A DNA stretch of 64,000 nt from NCBI RefSeq assembly GCF_007971025.1, contig NZ_CP042436.1, positions 3,844,001-3,908,000 of the forward strand. Direction: 5' to 3'. A model generated the notes under the pieces. It was given only the letters and a program-made list of their open reading frames with translations. It was not told the DNA's origin and did no database searches. The DNA comes from Mucilaginibacter ginsenosidivorans (lineage in GTDB: Bacteria; Bacteroidota; Bacteroidia; Sphingobacteriales; Sphingobacteriaceae). A program made the translations under genes and the position numbers. This document shows positions 9,078 to 18,656 of this stretch, in pieces. The stretch's first letter is position 1; each line of letters begins with the position of its first letter.

Positions 9078-11648
9078 ATGGCTGAAGAAACAGAAAACGG
9101 CAAATCAACCCCTGAAGACAGAATAATTCCGATAAATATTGATGAAGAAATGCGATCCGCCTACATTGATTATTCAATGTCGGTGATCGTTTCGCGTGCT
9201 TTGCCCGATGTGCGCGACGGTTTAAAACCCGTTCACAGGCGTGTACTGTACGGCATGCTCGACCTGGGTTTGAATAACAATAAACCTTACAAAAAATCTG
9301 CCCGTATTGTGGGTGAGGTTTTGGGTAAATACCACCCGCACGGCGATACTTCTGTATATGATGCGATGGTGCGTATGGCGCAGGACTGGAGCCTTCGCTA
9401 CCCATTTGTTGAAGGGCAGGGAAACTACGGCTCGATAGACGGCGACGAACCTGCAGCAATGCGTTATACCGAGGCAAGGCTGCAAAAGATAGCCGAGGAA
9501 ATGCTCGCCGACATCAACAAAGACACCATCGACTATCAGCTTAACTTTGATGATTCGCTGCAGGAGCCCACGGTTCTGCCGTCTAAAATACCTAATCTAC
9601 TGGTCAATGGCGCATCGGGTATTGCTGTAGGTATGGCCACCAATATGGCCCCGCATAACCTTACCGAGGTTATTGATGCTACGCTGGCATTGATAGACAA
9701 CCGCGAAATAGAGGTTGCGGAACTGATGAAGCATGTTAAAGGTCCGGATTTCCCTACAGGCGGCATCATTTACGGTGTAGACGGGGTACGCGAGGCTTTA
9801 GAAACAGGTCGCGGACGTATCGTAATGCGTGGCCGGGCCGAAATTGAGACCCATGGCAACGACCGCGAAAGGATCGTCGTGACTGAAGTACCTTACCAGG
9901 TGAACAAATCGACCATGATCGAGCGTACCGCCGAACTGGTTGAAGAGAAAAAGATAGAAGGTATATCCGCTATCCGCGATGAATCGAACCGGGAAGGTAT
10001 CCGTGTTGTTTATGAAATAAAACGCGACGCCAATGCGGCGATCGTGCTCAATAATCTCTATAAATATACTGCGCTGCAAACCTCGTTCAGCGTAAATAAT
10101 ATTGCGCTGGTGCATGGCAGGCCGATGATGCTGAATCTGAAGGACCTGATCCACCATTTTGTAGAGCACCGCCACGAGGTAGTTATCCGCCGTACCAAAT
10201 ACGACCTGGCCGAGGCAGAGAAACGCGCCCACATACTCGAAGGCTTACTGATAGCGCTCGATCACCTTGACGAAGTAATAAAATTGATCAGGGCGTCGAA
10301 TACGCCGGAAGAGGCCCGCGACGGTTTGATGTCCACTTTCGGCCTGTCCGAAATACAGGCGCGCGCTATACTGGATATGACCCTGAGAAGGTTGACCGGA
10401 CTGGAACGGGACAAGATCAAGGAAGAATACGCCGAACTGATGAAGACCATAGATTATTTGAAGTCTGTTTTGGCCGACGAAGGTTTGCGTATGCAGATCA
10501 TCAAAGATGAGCTGATTGAAATAAAAGATAAATACGGCGACGAGCGCAAAACCGAGATCGTGTACTCATCGGCAGAAATGCAGACCGAGGACTTTATCGA
10601 GGATGAGGATGTGGTAATCACCATATCGCACGAAGGCTATATCAAACGCACCGCACTTACTGAATATCGCAGGCAGGGCAGGGGCGGCAAGGGATCGTTA
10701 GGCAGCAACAGCCGCGATGAGGACTTTATCGAGCATTTGCTGATCGCTTCCAACCACAACTACATGTTGTTCTTCACCGAAGCCGGGCGTTGTTTCTGGC
10801 TGCGTGTATTCGAAATTCCGGAAGGCACACGTACGTCGAAAGGCCGCGCCATCCAGAATATCATTAACATACCGAAAGAAGAAAAGATAAAGGCTTACAT
10901 CAAGATCGTTAACCTGAAGGACCAGGAATATCTTGAAAATAACTTTATCATCATGTGTACCAAAAAAGGCACCATCAAAAAGACATCGCTCGAAGCTTAT
11001 TCGCGTCCGCGTGCCAATGGCATTAACGCCATCAATATCAACGAGGGCGACACATTGCTGGAAGCTAACCTGACCAGCGGAAGCAGCGAGATAGTAATGG
11101 CATTGAAATCGGGCCGTGCAATACGCTTTAACGAGTCGACAGTAAGGCCAATGGGACGTACCGCTACCGGCGTGCGCGGTATAAGCCTGGAGGACGATAA
11201 TGACGAGGTTGTAGGTATGATCAGTATCGATAATCCTGAGACAACCGTGCTGGTAGTATCAGAAAAAGGTTACGGCAAACGCACCGATATTGACGATTAC
11301 CGCGTTACTAACCGTGGCGGCAAGGGTGTTAAAACTTTGAACATTACTGATAAAACAGGCAAACTTGTTGCCATAAAAGGTGTTACTGATAAGGAAGATC
11401 TGATGATCATTAACCGTTCGGGTATTATTATCCGGATGGCCATCAGCGAATTAAGGACAATGGGACGAGCTACACAAGGTGTACGACTGATCACCTTAAA
11501 AGAAAATGATGAGATCGCGTCGGTAGCGAAGATAGAACACGATGATTCGGAGGAGGAGATCATCAATAACGGTGAGAATACGGAAAATACCGGGAACACC
11601 GAAGAGCCGGGAGCCGAATCTTCAGCCGATGACACAACAAAAGAATAA
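9078..11648 (+). CDS. gyrA: DNA gyrase subunit A
   Basis: This 856-residue subunit breaks and rejoins DNA in the GyrA2GyrB2 complex that introduces negative supercoils. The breakage-reunion domain has [18 protein letters not shown] and the catalytic tyrosine in [10 protein letters not shown] (Tyr130). The C-terminal domain contains the GyrA box ([10 protein letters not shown]) and repeated beta-pinwheel blades, including a second glycine-rich RGGKGVKTL. An acidic Asn/Glu-rich tail ends the protein, as in many Bacteroidota. Position 91, equivalent to E. coli Ser83 in the quinolone-resistance region, is Thr; Asp95 is retained. Confidence 0.98.
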   Translation: MAEETENGKSTPEDRIIPINIDEEMRSAYIDYSMSVIVSRALPDVRDGLKPVHRRVLYGMLDLGLNNNKPYKKSARIVGEVLGKYHPHGDTSVYDAMVRMAQDWSLRYPFVEGQGNYGSIDGDEPAAMRYTEARLQKIAEEMLADINKDTIDYQLNFDDSLQEPTVLPSKIPNLLVNGASGIAVGMATNMAPHNLTEVIDATLALIDNREIEVAELMKHVKGPDFPTGGIIYGVDGVREALETGRGRIVMRGRAEIETHGNDRERIVVTEVPYQVNKSTMIERTAELVEEKKIEGISAIRDESNREGIRVVYEIKRDANAAIVLNNLYKYTALQTSFSVNNIALVHGRPMMLNLKDLIHHFVEHRHEVVIRRTKYDLAEAEKRAHILEGLLIALDHLDEVIKLIRASNTPEEARDGLMSTFGLSEIQARAILDMTLRRLTGLERDKIKEEYAELMKTIDYLKSVLADEGLRMQIIKDELIEIKDKYGDERKTEIVYSSAEMQTEDFIEDEDVVITISHEGYIKRTALTEYRRQGRGGKGSLGSNSRDEDFIEHLLIASNHNYMLFFTEAGRCFWLRVFEIPEGTRTSKGRAIQNIINIPKEEKIKAYIKIVNLKDQEYLENNFIIMCTKKGTIKKTSLEAYSRPRANGINAININEGDTLLEANLTSGSSEIVMALKSGRAIRFNESTVRPMGRTATGVRGISLEDDNDEVVGMISIDNPETTVLVVSEKGYGKRTDIDDYRVTNRGGKGVKTLNITDKTGKLVAIKGVTDKEDLMIINRSGIIIRMAISELRTMGRATQGVRLITLKENDEIASVAKIEHDDSEEEIINNGENTENTGNTEEPGAESSADDTTKE

Positions 11649-11679
11649 ATAGTTTAACTACCTTAATAAACAAACATGA

Positions 11680-11735
11680 AACTGCGCGATGCCCCTCCAA
11701 AAAGAGGGGCGAAGTGCCTTTGGTTAAGCGCAGTT
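11680..11735. repeat. nested hairpin between gyrA and a TPR gene
   Basis: An outer 8-bp inverted repeat, AACTGCGC (11680-11687) and GCGCAGTT (11728-11735), encloses an inner 7-bp stem, GCCCCTC (11691-11697) and GAGGGGC (11704-11710), with a CAAAAA loop. No T tract follows, so it is not a classical terminator. It may be a REP-like element or an mRNA-stabilising structure ahead of the TPR gene. Confidence 0.6.
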
Positions 11736-11747
11736 GTTAAAACAGAT

Positions 11748-12866
11748 ATGACAGCCCGTAAGCTCATATTTCCGCTATTGATATGCTTGTTACTGGTAAC
11801 GCATGTTTTCGGCCAGTCGGAAGTATTTAAGAGCGTGGTCAATAACCTGGCTTTTTACAAGCAAAAAAAAGACCTCAAATACCTCGCAAGTGCCAAAAAA
11901 TCGGTTGACAGTCTTATCAAAACCCATAAAGATTCCGTCGACCTGCGAAAAAATGTATACAAGGCGGTAGTTTATTCAAGTATTGTCTATATCGATTCAT
12001 TAAACAAACTGAAAGAACCCGCGACATTTTTCGACCAGGTATGCCGCGACGTTGATAAGCTGTTGGCTAATAAGCGCATCTACAAATATCAGCCCGAGAT
12101 GGATTTCTCGCGACGGTGCCTTGCAAACGTTTTTATACGCCGTGGTTTTGGGTATATGCGCTTAACCGATTATTATAATGCCATGTCGGCTTTCCGGCAA
12201 GCCAAAAAATACGCACCGGAGTTTAAAGAGTTGAATGCTTACATCGGCTATGCCAACAGTCACCTTGGCAATCTTATCGAATCGGCAAAAAATTATACCG
12301 AACTGCTTAAAACCGACAGCACCAAAGCGGACATTATTGAGGCGGCTGCAAATACCTATAAAGCCATCGGCGACACATCGAAAGCGCTCCAGATATTGCA
12401 AAAAGGGCGTAAATACCTGCCTGACGACCGGTTCCTGCTGCTGGACGAAGCAAACATTTACAGCAACAAAAGGGATTATGCGGCGCTTCACGGTTTGCTT
12501 CCCAAACTGATGGATCAGAACCCCAACAACGCCGAGGTTGCGTATGTTGCCGCAAATTGTTATGATCATTTGAATGATTTTAATAAAGCAGAATCGTTAT
12601 ATTTACGTTCCATTGAATTGAACAGCGCTTTATATGAACCGGTTTACAACCTTGGTTTGCTTTATTTTAAAGAATCCGTTTCAAAACACGGCGAAGAAGA
12701 AAGCAAAGACGTAGGCAGAGCTGCACAATGGCTGGAAAAAGCAAATGAAATATCGCCAAATGACGTTAAATGCCTTCAATTATTGCAGTTGGTGTACGCA
12801 AAAACCGGCGACCAGGATCAAATAGATAAAATAAACAGTAAACTCAAATTATTAACCAATCAATAA
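11748..12866 (+). CDS. periplasmic TPR-repeat protein
   Basis: This 372-residue protein has a signal peptide (LIFPLLICLLLVTHVFGQ). From about residue 120 it is built of tetratricopeptide repeats, for example blocks with MSAFRQAKKYAPEFKELNAYIGYA and YEPVYNLGLLYFKES. TPR arrays mediate protein-protein contacts; no catalytic domain is visible. The ATG at 11748 is chosen because it opens directly into the signal peptide; an earlier ATG at 11676 would begin inside a hairpin. It is followed after three bases by another TPR protein, so the two form an operon and probably act together. Confidence 0.8.
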   Translation: MTARKLIFPLLICLLLVTHVFGQSEVFKSVVNNLAFYKQKKDLKYLASAKKSVDSLIKTHKDSVDLRKNVYKAVVYSSIVYIDSLNKLKEPATFFDQVCRDVDKLLANKRIYKYQPEMDFSRRCLANVFIRRGFGYMRLTDYYNAMSAFRQAKKYAPEFKELNAYIGYANSHLGNLIESAKNYTELLKTDSTKADIIEAAANTYKAIGDTSKALQILQKGRKYLPDDRFLLLDEANIYSNKRDYAALHGLLPKLMDQNPNNAEVAYVAANCYDHLNDFNKAESLYLRSIELNSALYEPVYNLGLLYFKESVSKHGEEESKDVGRAAQWLEKANEISPNDVKCLQLLQLVYAKTGDQDQIDKINSKLKLLTNQ

Positions 12867-12869
12867 CAC

Positions 12870-14156
12870 ATGAAAATCAAAGTTTTGATGACAGCGCTTG
12901 TTATGTCATACACAGCATTAGGCGCTTTTGCTCAAAAAAGAGAACTTGACAACGCCAACGAGAATTTTACAAAATTCCAGGGCCTCAGAGCAAATATGAC
13001 ACTGGGCAAGCCCTCGCTTATGCTGGCAAAAACCAGTATTGACAAAGCGGCGGAAAACTCAAAAACATCCGGTTTACCACAAACTTTTGCACTAAAAGCG
13101 GCCATTTACGCTTCCTTATCCACCACAGATGCCGATGCTTCAGCTGCTGCGGCTGACTACGCCATTGCTGCCGAGGCCCTGAAGAAGGCCCGTGAGCTGG
13201 ACACAAAGAACGAAAATACTTCGTTGATACAGAATGCAGGCCGCGAAATGGCCCAGGTTCAGTTAGACAAGGGCGTGAAAGCGTTCCAGGCCAAAAATTA
13301 TGACGAGGCCTATAAAGCTTTCGACGAAGGACGCCAGATATTGCCCGAGGATACCACAATGATCCTTTATTCGGCCATATCAGCATCCAACGCAAAAAAC
13401 TATACCGCAGCTATTGCCAATTACAATAAGCTGGTTACAACTGATTACAAAAATAAAGTTCAGGCTTATAATGACCTGGTTACCTTATATATGCAAAATA
13501 AGGATACCACGGCCGCTATCAAAGCAATAGGAGCTGCAGTGGAAAAGTATCCGGCAAATAACGATCTGCGCAAGCGCGAGATTGAAGTTAGCTTACTGGC
13601 CGGCCAGCAGGGCGAACTCATCGGTAAAATTGAAACCGCTGTAAAGGCCGATCCCAATAACAAAACTTTGTATTACTATGAAGGATTAACCTATTCGCAA
13701 ATAGCTGAAACCAACGCCGGACAGATAAAAAAGCTTGAAAAAGCAGCAGCTAAAGGGTCGAAAACTGCTGCTCCCGATCCACAATTGGCCAAATTGAAGC
13801 AAGAAAGAACAGATGATCTAAGTAAAGCTGCCGACCAATACAAAAAAGCTGTAGCCATTGATCCTAATTACTTTGAAGCGGTATTGAACCTGGGATATGT
13901 AACCATGGCGCCGGCCATTGATCTGTATAACGGTGCCCAGCAAATACCGGTAACTCAAACAAAAGTTTACGATGCACAAATGGCTAAGGCTAAGGCACAA
14001 TTTGATTTGGCTAAACCATATTTGCTAAAAGCGGTCGAACTGAATTCTTCGTCGCTTGATGCGCTTACCAATTTAAAATCTTATTACCTGGGCACGCGCG
14101 ACGAAGCCAACGCCAACGCTGTTCAAAAGAAAATAGAAGCGTTGCCAAAAAATTAA
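12870..14156 (+). CDS. periplasmic TPR-repeat protein
   Basis: This 428-residue protein has a clear signal peptide ending in ALGAFAQ and a body of degenerate TPR motifs, such as GVKAFQAKNYDEAYKAFDEG and AVAIDPNYFEAVLNLGYV. A lysine/alanine-rich stretch lies near residues 290-305. The composition is unusually rich in Ala and Lys. It begins three bases after the preceding TPR gene and ends before a strong hairpin, so the pair forms a two-gene unit. The partner proteins are unknown. Confidence 0.82.
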   Translation: MKIKVLMTALVMSYTALGAFAQKRELDNANENFTKFQGLRANMTLGKPSLMLAKTSIDKAAENSKTSGLPQTFALKAAIYASLSTTDADASAAAADYAIAAEALKKARELDTKNENTSLIQNAGREMAQVQLDKGVKAFQAKNYDEAYKAFDEGRQILPEDTTMILYSAISASNAKNYTAAIANYNKLVTTDYKNKVQAYNDLVTLYMQNKDTTAAIKAIGAAVEKYPANNDLRKREIEVSLLAGQQGELIGKIETAVKADPNNKTLYYYEGLTYSQIAETNAGQIKKLEKAAAKGSKTAAPDPQLAKLKQERTDDLSKAADQYKKAVAIDPNYFEAVLNLGYVTMAPAIDLYNGAQQIPVTQTKVYDAQMAKAKAQFDLAKPYLLKAVELNSSSLDALTNLKSYYLGTRDEANANAVQKKIEALPKN

Positions 14157-14183
14157 TATCACCCCAGCAGAAGGAGGATAGTT

Positions 14184-14211
14184 ATAAAGCCTGTTACAAT
14201 ACAGGCTTTAT
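14184..14211. terminator. hairpin terminator after the TPR pair
   Basis: A perfect 11-bp stem, ATAAAGCCTGT (14184-14194) with ACAGGCTTTAT (14201-14211), closes a six-base loop. The A/T ends on both sides allow bidirectional action between the TPR operon and the convergent SRPBCC gene. Confidence 0.8.
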
Positions 14212-14275
14212 AAATTCAGGCACTACTTAACATAATATTAATTATGAGAAAAAGATATTACATTTGAGTGACTTC

Positions 14276-14764
14276 TCAATTTGGGTTGGCGCTATGATAT
14301 TCTGTCTCGATCGCGTTTTTCATAGCATTCAGCATTTTCTGTATTTCGGCGGCGATTTTTCTTTTTACATAAAAATTCAGCAATCGTACTTTCCAATTTG
14401 AACTGGAGTAATAATGAGCGATCTCAAGCCGTGTGGTACCCGGATCAATTTTTGCCAAACTTGATTCCACAACATAATCAGGCAATAATTTGGACAGGCC
14501 CATCGTATCTGCCGGAAAAACGGTCATTATTTTTTCCATCGGTACAATTTCTATATCCTTTTCAATACAAGTGTGTTTTCCGCCGGCTATGTGGCATTGA
14601 TACGCTACGCCGGCTTCGCGAAATTGCTTTCCGGAGATGAGATCGACTTTATCAACCCGCGGATGATATAACGGGATCTTTAAAAGGTCCTGGTTAAACT
14701 CCCATACTTTTTCAAGTGGCGCGTTGATGTCAACTTGCTGTTTTGATTGAAATTTGGGTTTCAT
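14276..14764 (-). CDS. SRPBCC (START-like) family protein
   Basis: This 162-residue protein has the helix-grip fold pattern of SRPBCC proteins: an N-terminal strand leading into INAPLEKVWEFNQDL, a central beta-sheet and a long C-terminal helix ending in MLNAMKNAIETEY. Such proteins bind small hydrophobic ligands; no catalytic residues can be named. It follows the VOC gene by three bases on the same strand, so the two are co-transcribed. Confidence 0.75.
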   Translation of the reverse strand: MKPKFQSKQQVDINAPLEKVWEFNQDLLKIPLYHPRVDKVDLISGKQFREAGVAYQCHIAGGKHTCIEKDIEIVPMEKIMTVFPADTMGLSKLLPDYVVESSLAKIDPGTTRLEIAHYYSSSNWKVRLLNFYVKRKIAAEIQKMLNAMKNAIETEYHSANPN

Positions 14765-14767
14765 CGG

Positions 14768-15139
14768 TCAGGTTTGTGTTGCAACACCGAAACAATGCGA
14801 ATAACCGTCATCATCAGTCACAAAGAATTCTATCTGGCCGTAGTCCCTTTCGTCGATATCCGACACTTCGAAACCAAATTGTTTTAAACGCTCACGGGCA
14901 GCATGCAGGTCAACAGGCTGCCAATAAAGCCGTATGCCATTATATTCTTTTGGTATTTGTCCGTCTGCCCTTTGGTTAAGCCAAAAATACAAATGCTGGT
15001 TATGCACCACGCAGCCTACCAGCGTGCCTTCCTGTCGCATTTCCTGGTCGGCGGTAAGGCCAAGGCCATCGACCCAAAAGCGCATGCTTTTTTCAAGATC
15101 GGTGCTGGCTATCACCGGGATACATGATCTTACAATCAT
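14768..15139 (-). CDS. VOC family protein (glyoxalase/bleomycin-resistance-like)
   Basis: This 123-residue protein shows the paired beta-alpha-beta-beta-beta modules of the vicinal oxygen chelate superfamily, with STDLEKSMRFWVDGLGL near the N-terminus and DDDGYSHCFGV near the end. The C-terminal GYSHCFG resembles the bleomycin-binding/DinB-type VOC subgroup. The start at 15139 is preferred because the first beta strand (MIVRSCIPVIA) begins there; an upstream TTG-type extension is cysteine-rich and unlike the family. Its substrate is unknown. Confidence 0.78.
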   Translation of the reverse strand: MIVRSCIPVIASTDLEKSMRFWVDGLGLTADQEMRQEGTLVGCVVHNQHLYFWLNQRADGQIPKEYNGIRLYWQPVDLHAARERLKQFGFEVSDIDERDYGQIEFFVTDDDGYSHCFGVATQT

Positions 15140-15206
15140 AGCAAATAAATTTTCACCTACAAATGTAACAACCCTATTATTGCATTTGCAACTAAACAAC
15201 TACCTG

Positions 15207-15842
15207 TTAAGGCAGCGGCTTAACCATGATATTCCGGAAAAATACCAGGCTGTTCGGGTCGTGCCCCTGTAGGGCAAATGTACCGCTGGAAAGTATTCGT
15301 TCGGCATCACCGCCGGTACGGTGCAGGTCGGCAGGTTCCGTGTATTCGTTTACCACCTTACCATTTATTTTGACAGTGATGGTTTTTCCCTGTACGGTAA
15401 TATCCATGGTAAACCATTCGCCTTCTTTTACATAAACTTCCTTAATATCTGCGATGCCATAAACGCTGCCTGTCCTGCGCCAGTCGGTGTGCGAATTATT
15501 TACCTGTATCTCATAACCCTTTGCCGGCCATCCGCCCTGCTGGTAACCGGTATGAATATAAATACCCGAATTGGCACCCTGGTGCGTCATTACATCAGCT
15601 TTAAATTCGAAATTCTTAAAATTATGGTTCTGTACATTGCCGTCGTAAAACAAGTGCGCAGTTTTTCCGTGAACGACGATCATGCTATCCTTTACCGAAA
15701 AAGTTTCGGCATTATCGCCAACTTTCCAGCCGGCAAGCGACTTACCATCAAACAGCGAAATCCAGCCACCTTGCTGGGCACGGCTTTTTACGGAACAGAA
15801 AAGCAGGCAGGAAATAAAAAAGAAACGGGTGAGATTTTTCAT
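15207..15842 (-). CDS. DUF1080 (3-keto-disaccharide hydrolase-like) secreted protein
   Basis: This 211-residue protein has a signal peptide (FFFISCLLFCSVKSRAQ) and a single concanavalin-like DUF1080 domain. Family hallmarks are GWISLFDGKSLAGWK, FEFKADVMTHQGANSGIYIHTG, KGYEIQVNNSH and EWFTMDITVQGKTITVKINGK. Members act on oxidised disaccharides or bind glycans in Bacteroidota. It is probably periplasmic. It appears as a single gene upstream of the VOC/SRPBCC pair on the same strand. Confidence 0.88.
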   Translation of the reverse strand: MKNLTRFFFISCLLFCSVKSRAQQGGWISLFDGKSLAGWKVGDNAETFSVKDSMIVVHGKTAHLFYDGNVQNHNFKNFEFKADVMTHQGANSGIYIHTGYQQGGWPAKGYEIQVNNSHTDWRRTGSVYGIADIKEVYVKEGEWFTMDITVQGKTITVKINGKVVNEYTEPADLHRTGGDAERILSSGTFALQGHDPNSLVFFRNIMVKPLP

Positions 15843-15923
15843 AAATATTCTGTGGTTTTTTCAAATCTACCATTTCTGACGGATATTGATCATTAATGTG
15901 ATGTTAACCGCCGGATCTAAGCA

Positions 15924-16514
15924 TCATTCGTCGTCGAGCCCTTTTCCGCTGAGTATTTGCGGTATATATTTTTCAACGCGTGCCTGGCGGGTTTCCGATC
16001 GTTTTGGCTGGGAAAAATAAAACAGGTATCCACGTTGTCGTCCCGGTGTCAGCGCTTCAAAAGCAGCTTTCAGTGCGGGTATATGATCTAATTTATATTT
16101 AAATTCATCGGGCACCGCGAAATCCGATGTCTTCTTCAACTCCACTTTCAACCCGGCTTTTTCTATCCTGATGGCCTCAAAAATATAAGCTTTCAGTACA
16201 TCCTCCTGCTCAACTATTTCAAGCAAACTGGTGAACCTTACCTGGCGCGGTCCCTGCACATTCTCGGTCTGCTGGATCAATATAACATCCGGATCGTTCA
16301 TCAGTGCGCCTTTGAAAAATAAAAGCGCGCAATATTCTTTAAACCCATGTATCAGGACGATGTTGCTTTTCCCGAGGGTGTAACAGGGCTGGCCCCACTT
16401 CAATTCCTCGGTAAGCTCGCAGTCAAGAATGATCATGCGTAATTTCTCGTACGCCTGCTGCCATTGCGAGGCTTTATTAAAAAACCAATCAACTTTTTGG
16501 TTCATGCTGCTCAT
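15924..16514 (-). CDS. YdeI/OmdA family protein (DUF1801 domain)
   Basis: This 196-residue cytoplasmic protein has an N-terminal DUF1801-like domain (LTEELKWGQPCYTLGKSNIVLIHGFKEYCALLFFKG) and a C-terminal OmdA segment (FAVPDEFKYKLDHIPALKAAFEALTPGRQRGYLFYFSQPKRSETR). That order is the usual YdeI layout. Relatives are stress-associated but biochemically poorly defined. It is the last gene of the ArsR-led operon, 20 bp after the DUF4256 gene. Confidence 0.82.
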   Translation of the reverse strand: MSSMNQKVDWFFNKASQWQQAYEKLRMIILDCELTEELKWGQPCYTLGKSNIVLIHGFKEYCALLFFKGALMNDPDVILIQQTENVQGPRQVRFTSLLEIVEQEDVLKAYIFEAIRIEKAGLKVELKKTSDFAVPDEFKYKLDHIPALKAAFEALTPGRQRGYLFYFSQPKRSETRQARVEKYIPQILSGKGLDDE

Positions 16515-16534
16515 CAGTCAAATATTTAGGACCA

Positions 16535-17092
16535 TCAAACCCGTAAACAACCGCGGAAACCCCGGGCAGCATAGTACGAATCTGCCCCGTTGTGGTAAAC
16601 AAAAACGGTATCGTAGCGGCGGTCGCAAAAGATGGCCCCGCCAAGCTGCCTGATATTCACAGGCGTTTGTATCCAGCTTGATGTTTTCAGGTCGAACTTG
16701 CCAAGTTCCTGCAGGGCCCTATACTGCTGTTCCGATAAAAGTTCAATTCCCATATCACGTGCCATATCAATAACGCTGTTCTCCGGTTTGAATTCCTTTC
16801 TTGCATTTAGCGCCTCGCGGTCGTAGCAAAAACTTCTCCGGCCTTTTGGGCTCTCGGCCGAACAGTCGTAAAAAACATACTCACCCGTCTTAGTATCGTG
16901 GTCAATAACATCAGGCTCCCCTCCTGTCCGTTCCATCTCATTTAACGACCACAGTTTTTCAGGGTTGGCTTCCAGCTTTGCCAGTACCTTAGCCCATTCC
17001 AGTCCTTTATGGCGGTTCATATTCTTCTCAAAGCGGGTTTTTAATACGCCGAGTAGTTCTTCATGTTGTTCGGGTGATAATTCCTTTTTCAT
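16535..17092 (-). CDS. DUF4256 domain-containing protein
   Basis: This 185-residue protein fits DUF4256 over its full length, with LKTRFEKNMNRHKGLEW, WSLNEMERTGGEPDVI, YDCSAESPKGRRSFCYDREAL and the C-terminal FVYHNGADSYYAARGFRG. No function is established for the family. It is the fifth gene of the ArsR-led operon, six bases from its upstream neighbour. Confidence 0.85.
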   Translation of the reverse strand: MKKELSPEQHEELLGVLKTRFEKNMNRHKGLEWAKVLAKLEANPEKLWSLNEMERTGGEPDVIDHDTKTGEYVFYDCSAESPKGRRSFCYDREALNARKEFKPENSVIDMARDMGIELLSEQQYRALQELGKFDLKTSSWIQTPVNIRQLGGAIFCDRRYDTVFVYHNGADSYYAARGFRGCLRV

Positions 17093-17097
17093 TTTAT

Positions 17098-17451
17098 TTA
17101 GACCTGTGATTTTTTTTTCTCGTCTTTTGCAACAAATCGATCATAAAACCGGCCTGTTCCCTTTGCATCTATTCTGCCTAAAATTGTTTGCACCGAACTC
17201 TTACTTAATTCCAGGTTCGGTCGTAATTCATAATGCTCCCTTGCTCCAATGGGAAGGCCTGCTTCATTTTCCTGGTTCAAGTCGGCAATTTTCATTAAAA
17301 GCCGAGCAAAAGATCGTAATCCTCCAGGATCACCATAGATTAATACATTTTGCCATTTTTCTATTTCACCTTTAAATTCATCTTCATAGTCCGCGACAAA
17401 AATGTCTAAATGACCTTCTATTTCAAATCCCTTCCATTTTATTTTCGCCAT
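17098..17451 (-). CDS. hypothetical protein, possibly Imm32-like
   Basis: This 117-residue acidic/basic protein has no signal peptide or membrane segment. The stretch VLIYGDPGGLRSFARLLMKIADLN faintly recalls the core of the Imm32-type immunity family, but no toxin partner is nearby, so I treat the resemblance as tentative. It lies in the middle of the ArsR operon, ten bases after doxX-like and five before DUF4256. Confidence 0.65.
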   Translation of the reverse strand: MAKIKWKGFEIEGHLDIFVADYEDEFKGEIEKWQNVLIYGDPGGLRSFARLLMKIADLNQENEAGLPIGAREHYELRPNLELSKSSVQTILGRIDAKGTGRFYDRFVAKDEKKKSQV

Positions 17452-17461
17452 ATCAAAATAG

Positions 17462-17848
17462 TTATTTTTTAATTACCGTAATTATTTTCCTGTCCGCCGG
17501 TCTCAGATACCACGACAATACTGTAAATATAGCCAGTACTGCCGGGGCGGCTATTTGGACATGCATATCGCCGCTGGCAATATGCGAAATTACGGCGCCG
17601 GTAAGTACGAAAAATATACCTGCATAGGCCCATTCTTTTAGCAATTGATAGCCCGGCAGCAATATCGCAACTATAGCCAGCACTTTCCAAACGCCGATGA
17701 CCGAAATAAAGTAAGTGGGGTAACCGAGCGGTTTGAAACCCTGCACCACTCCCGGTAATTGCAGTGCCTGCGCCAAACCGCCTGTAAAAATACAAAAGGA
17801 TAACAGCGCGGTAATTATCCAGTACCAGAGTTTCTTTCTCTTTTCCAT
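17462..17848 (-). CDS. DoxX-like membrane protein
   Basis: This 128-residue protein has four hydrophobic segments and the DoxX-family pattern of a short N-terminal helix followed by PGVVQGFKPLGYP, FISVIGVWKVLAIVAILLPG and a final pair of helices. DoxX-like proteins are linked to redox or quinone-associated membrane functions, but no activity can be assigned here. ArsR/AHSA1/DoxX combinations are common in Bacteroidota, matching its third place in this operon. Confidence 0.82.
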   Translation of the reverse strand: MEKRKKLWYWIITALLSFCIFTGGLAQALQLPGVVQGFKPLGYPTYFISVIGVWKVLAIVAILLPGYQLLKEWAYAGIFFVLTGAVISHIASGDMHVQIAAPAVLAIFTVLSWYLRPADRKIITVIKK

Positions 17849-17855
17849 ATTCAGC

Positions 17856-18323
17856 TTATTTAAGTTTACCTACAACTTCTTCTAACCGATTGTGCGCCCA
17901 GTTTATGCCCTGGGTAAACGGTAGCTTCAGCACTTCGTCGCGCTGTGCAACCGACTCATAAATCACGTGCATATTTACTTTGCTGGTGTCGCCGGTAACT
18001 TTTTCAAATTCCGTTATCTCCAGCTGCACACCAAATGGCGTATTTGCCATTTCAAATGTCCGGGTAATCTTCCTGCCAGGGACAAATTCATGGATAACCC
18101 CGCCGGCCTGGAAAGCGACATTCCCTTTCGGGTCTTTGGTTTCAAATTGCCAACTGCCGTACTTTTTACTTTCCAGTTTCAGCACTTTGGTTCCCATCCA
18201 TTGCTCGATAAGTTCGGGCTCCGAAAAAGCTTTGAATAGCAATTCCAATGGCAGGTCGAACTCCCGGGTGATCGTTAGGTCCTGCTTACCTTCTTCGGCG
18301 TGTACTTTTGTTTTAAGTTCCAT
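17856..18323 (-). CDS. AHSA1-type SRPBCC protein
   Basis: This 155-residue protein has the activator-of-Hsp90-homologue START-like fold: ITREFDLPLELLFKAFSEPELIEQWMG at the N-terminus, the central strands WQFETKDPKGNVAFQAGGVIHEF and a C-terminal amphipathic helix. It follows arsR by six bases. ArsR-AHSA1 pairs are widespread, and the AHSA1 protein may sense or carry a hydrophobic ligand, but this is inference. A paralogue occupies the same place in the operon at 44.5-45.3 kb. Confidence 0.85.
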   Translation of the reverse strand: MELKTKVHAEEGKQDLTITREFDLPLELLFKAFSEPELIEQWMGTKVLKLESKKYGSWQFETKDPKGNVAFQAGGVIHEFVPGRKITRTFEMANTPFGVQLEITEFEKVTGDTSKVNMHVIYESVAQRDEVLKLPFTQGINWAHNRLEEVVGKLK

Positions 18324-18329
18324 ATTGAT

Positions 18330-18653
18330 TTATTTTTTGGCTTTGTATTGCTTCATAATATCTTCAAGCAGGTTAAACCTGTCGTCCCACATTTTGCGGA
18401 ACGGTTCAATAAAGTCGGCGACTTCTTTCATTTTTTTTGCGTTGATGTGGTAGTGAATTTCCCTGCCGTTTTGTTCCTGAGCAAGCAATTCGCACTCGGT
18501 TAGTATTTGTAAATGCTTTGATACCGTGGGCCTTGCCGTGTTGAAATTTGCCGCTATTGCCCCTGCGGTTAGCGATTGCGAAGCAACCAGCAGCAGTATA
18601 GCCCTGCGTGTCGGATCGGCTATAGCCTGGAAAACGTCTCTTCTTAGATTCAT
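18330..18653 (-). CDS. ArsR-family transcriptional repressor
   Basis: This 107-residue winged-helix protein contains [16 protein letters not shown], typical of the ArsR clade paired with AHSA1 proteins. The helix-turn-helix covers about residues 29-52, with the recognition helix [13 protein letters not shown] and the wing region [10 protein letters not shown]. It lacks the metal-binding CxC motif, so the inducer is probably not a metal. It heads a six-gene operon (arsR, AHSA1, doxX-like, unknown, DUF4256, ydeI) with gaps of 5-20 bp. Two palindromes overlapping its promoter are the likely autoregulatory operators. Confidence 0.9.
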   Translation of the reverse strand: MNLRRDVFQAIADPTRRAILLLVASQSLTAGAIAANFNTARPTVSKHLQILTECELLAQEQNGREIHYHINAKKMKEVADFIEPFRKMWDDRFNLLEDIMKQYKAKK

Positions 18654-18656
18654 TAT

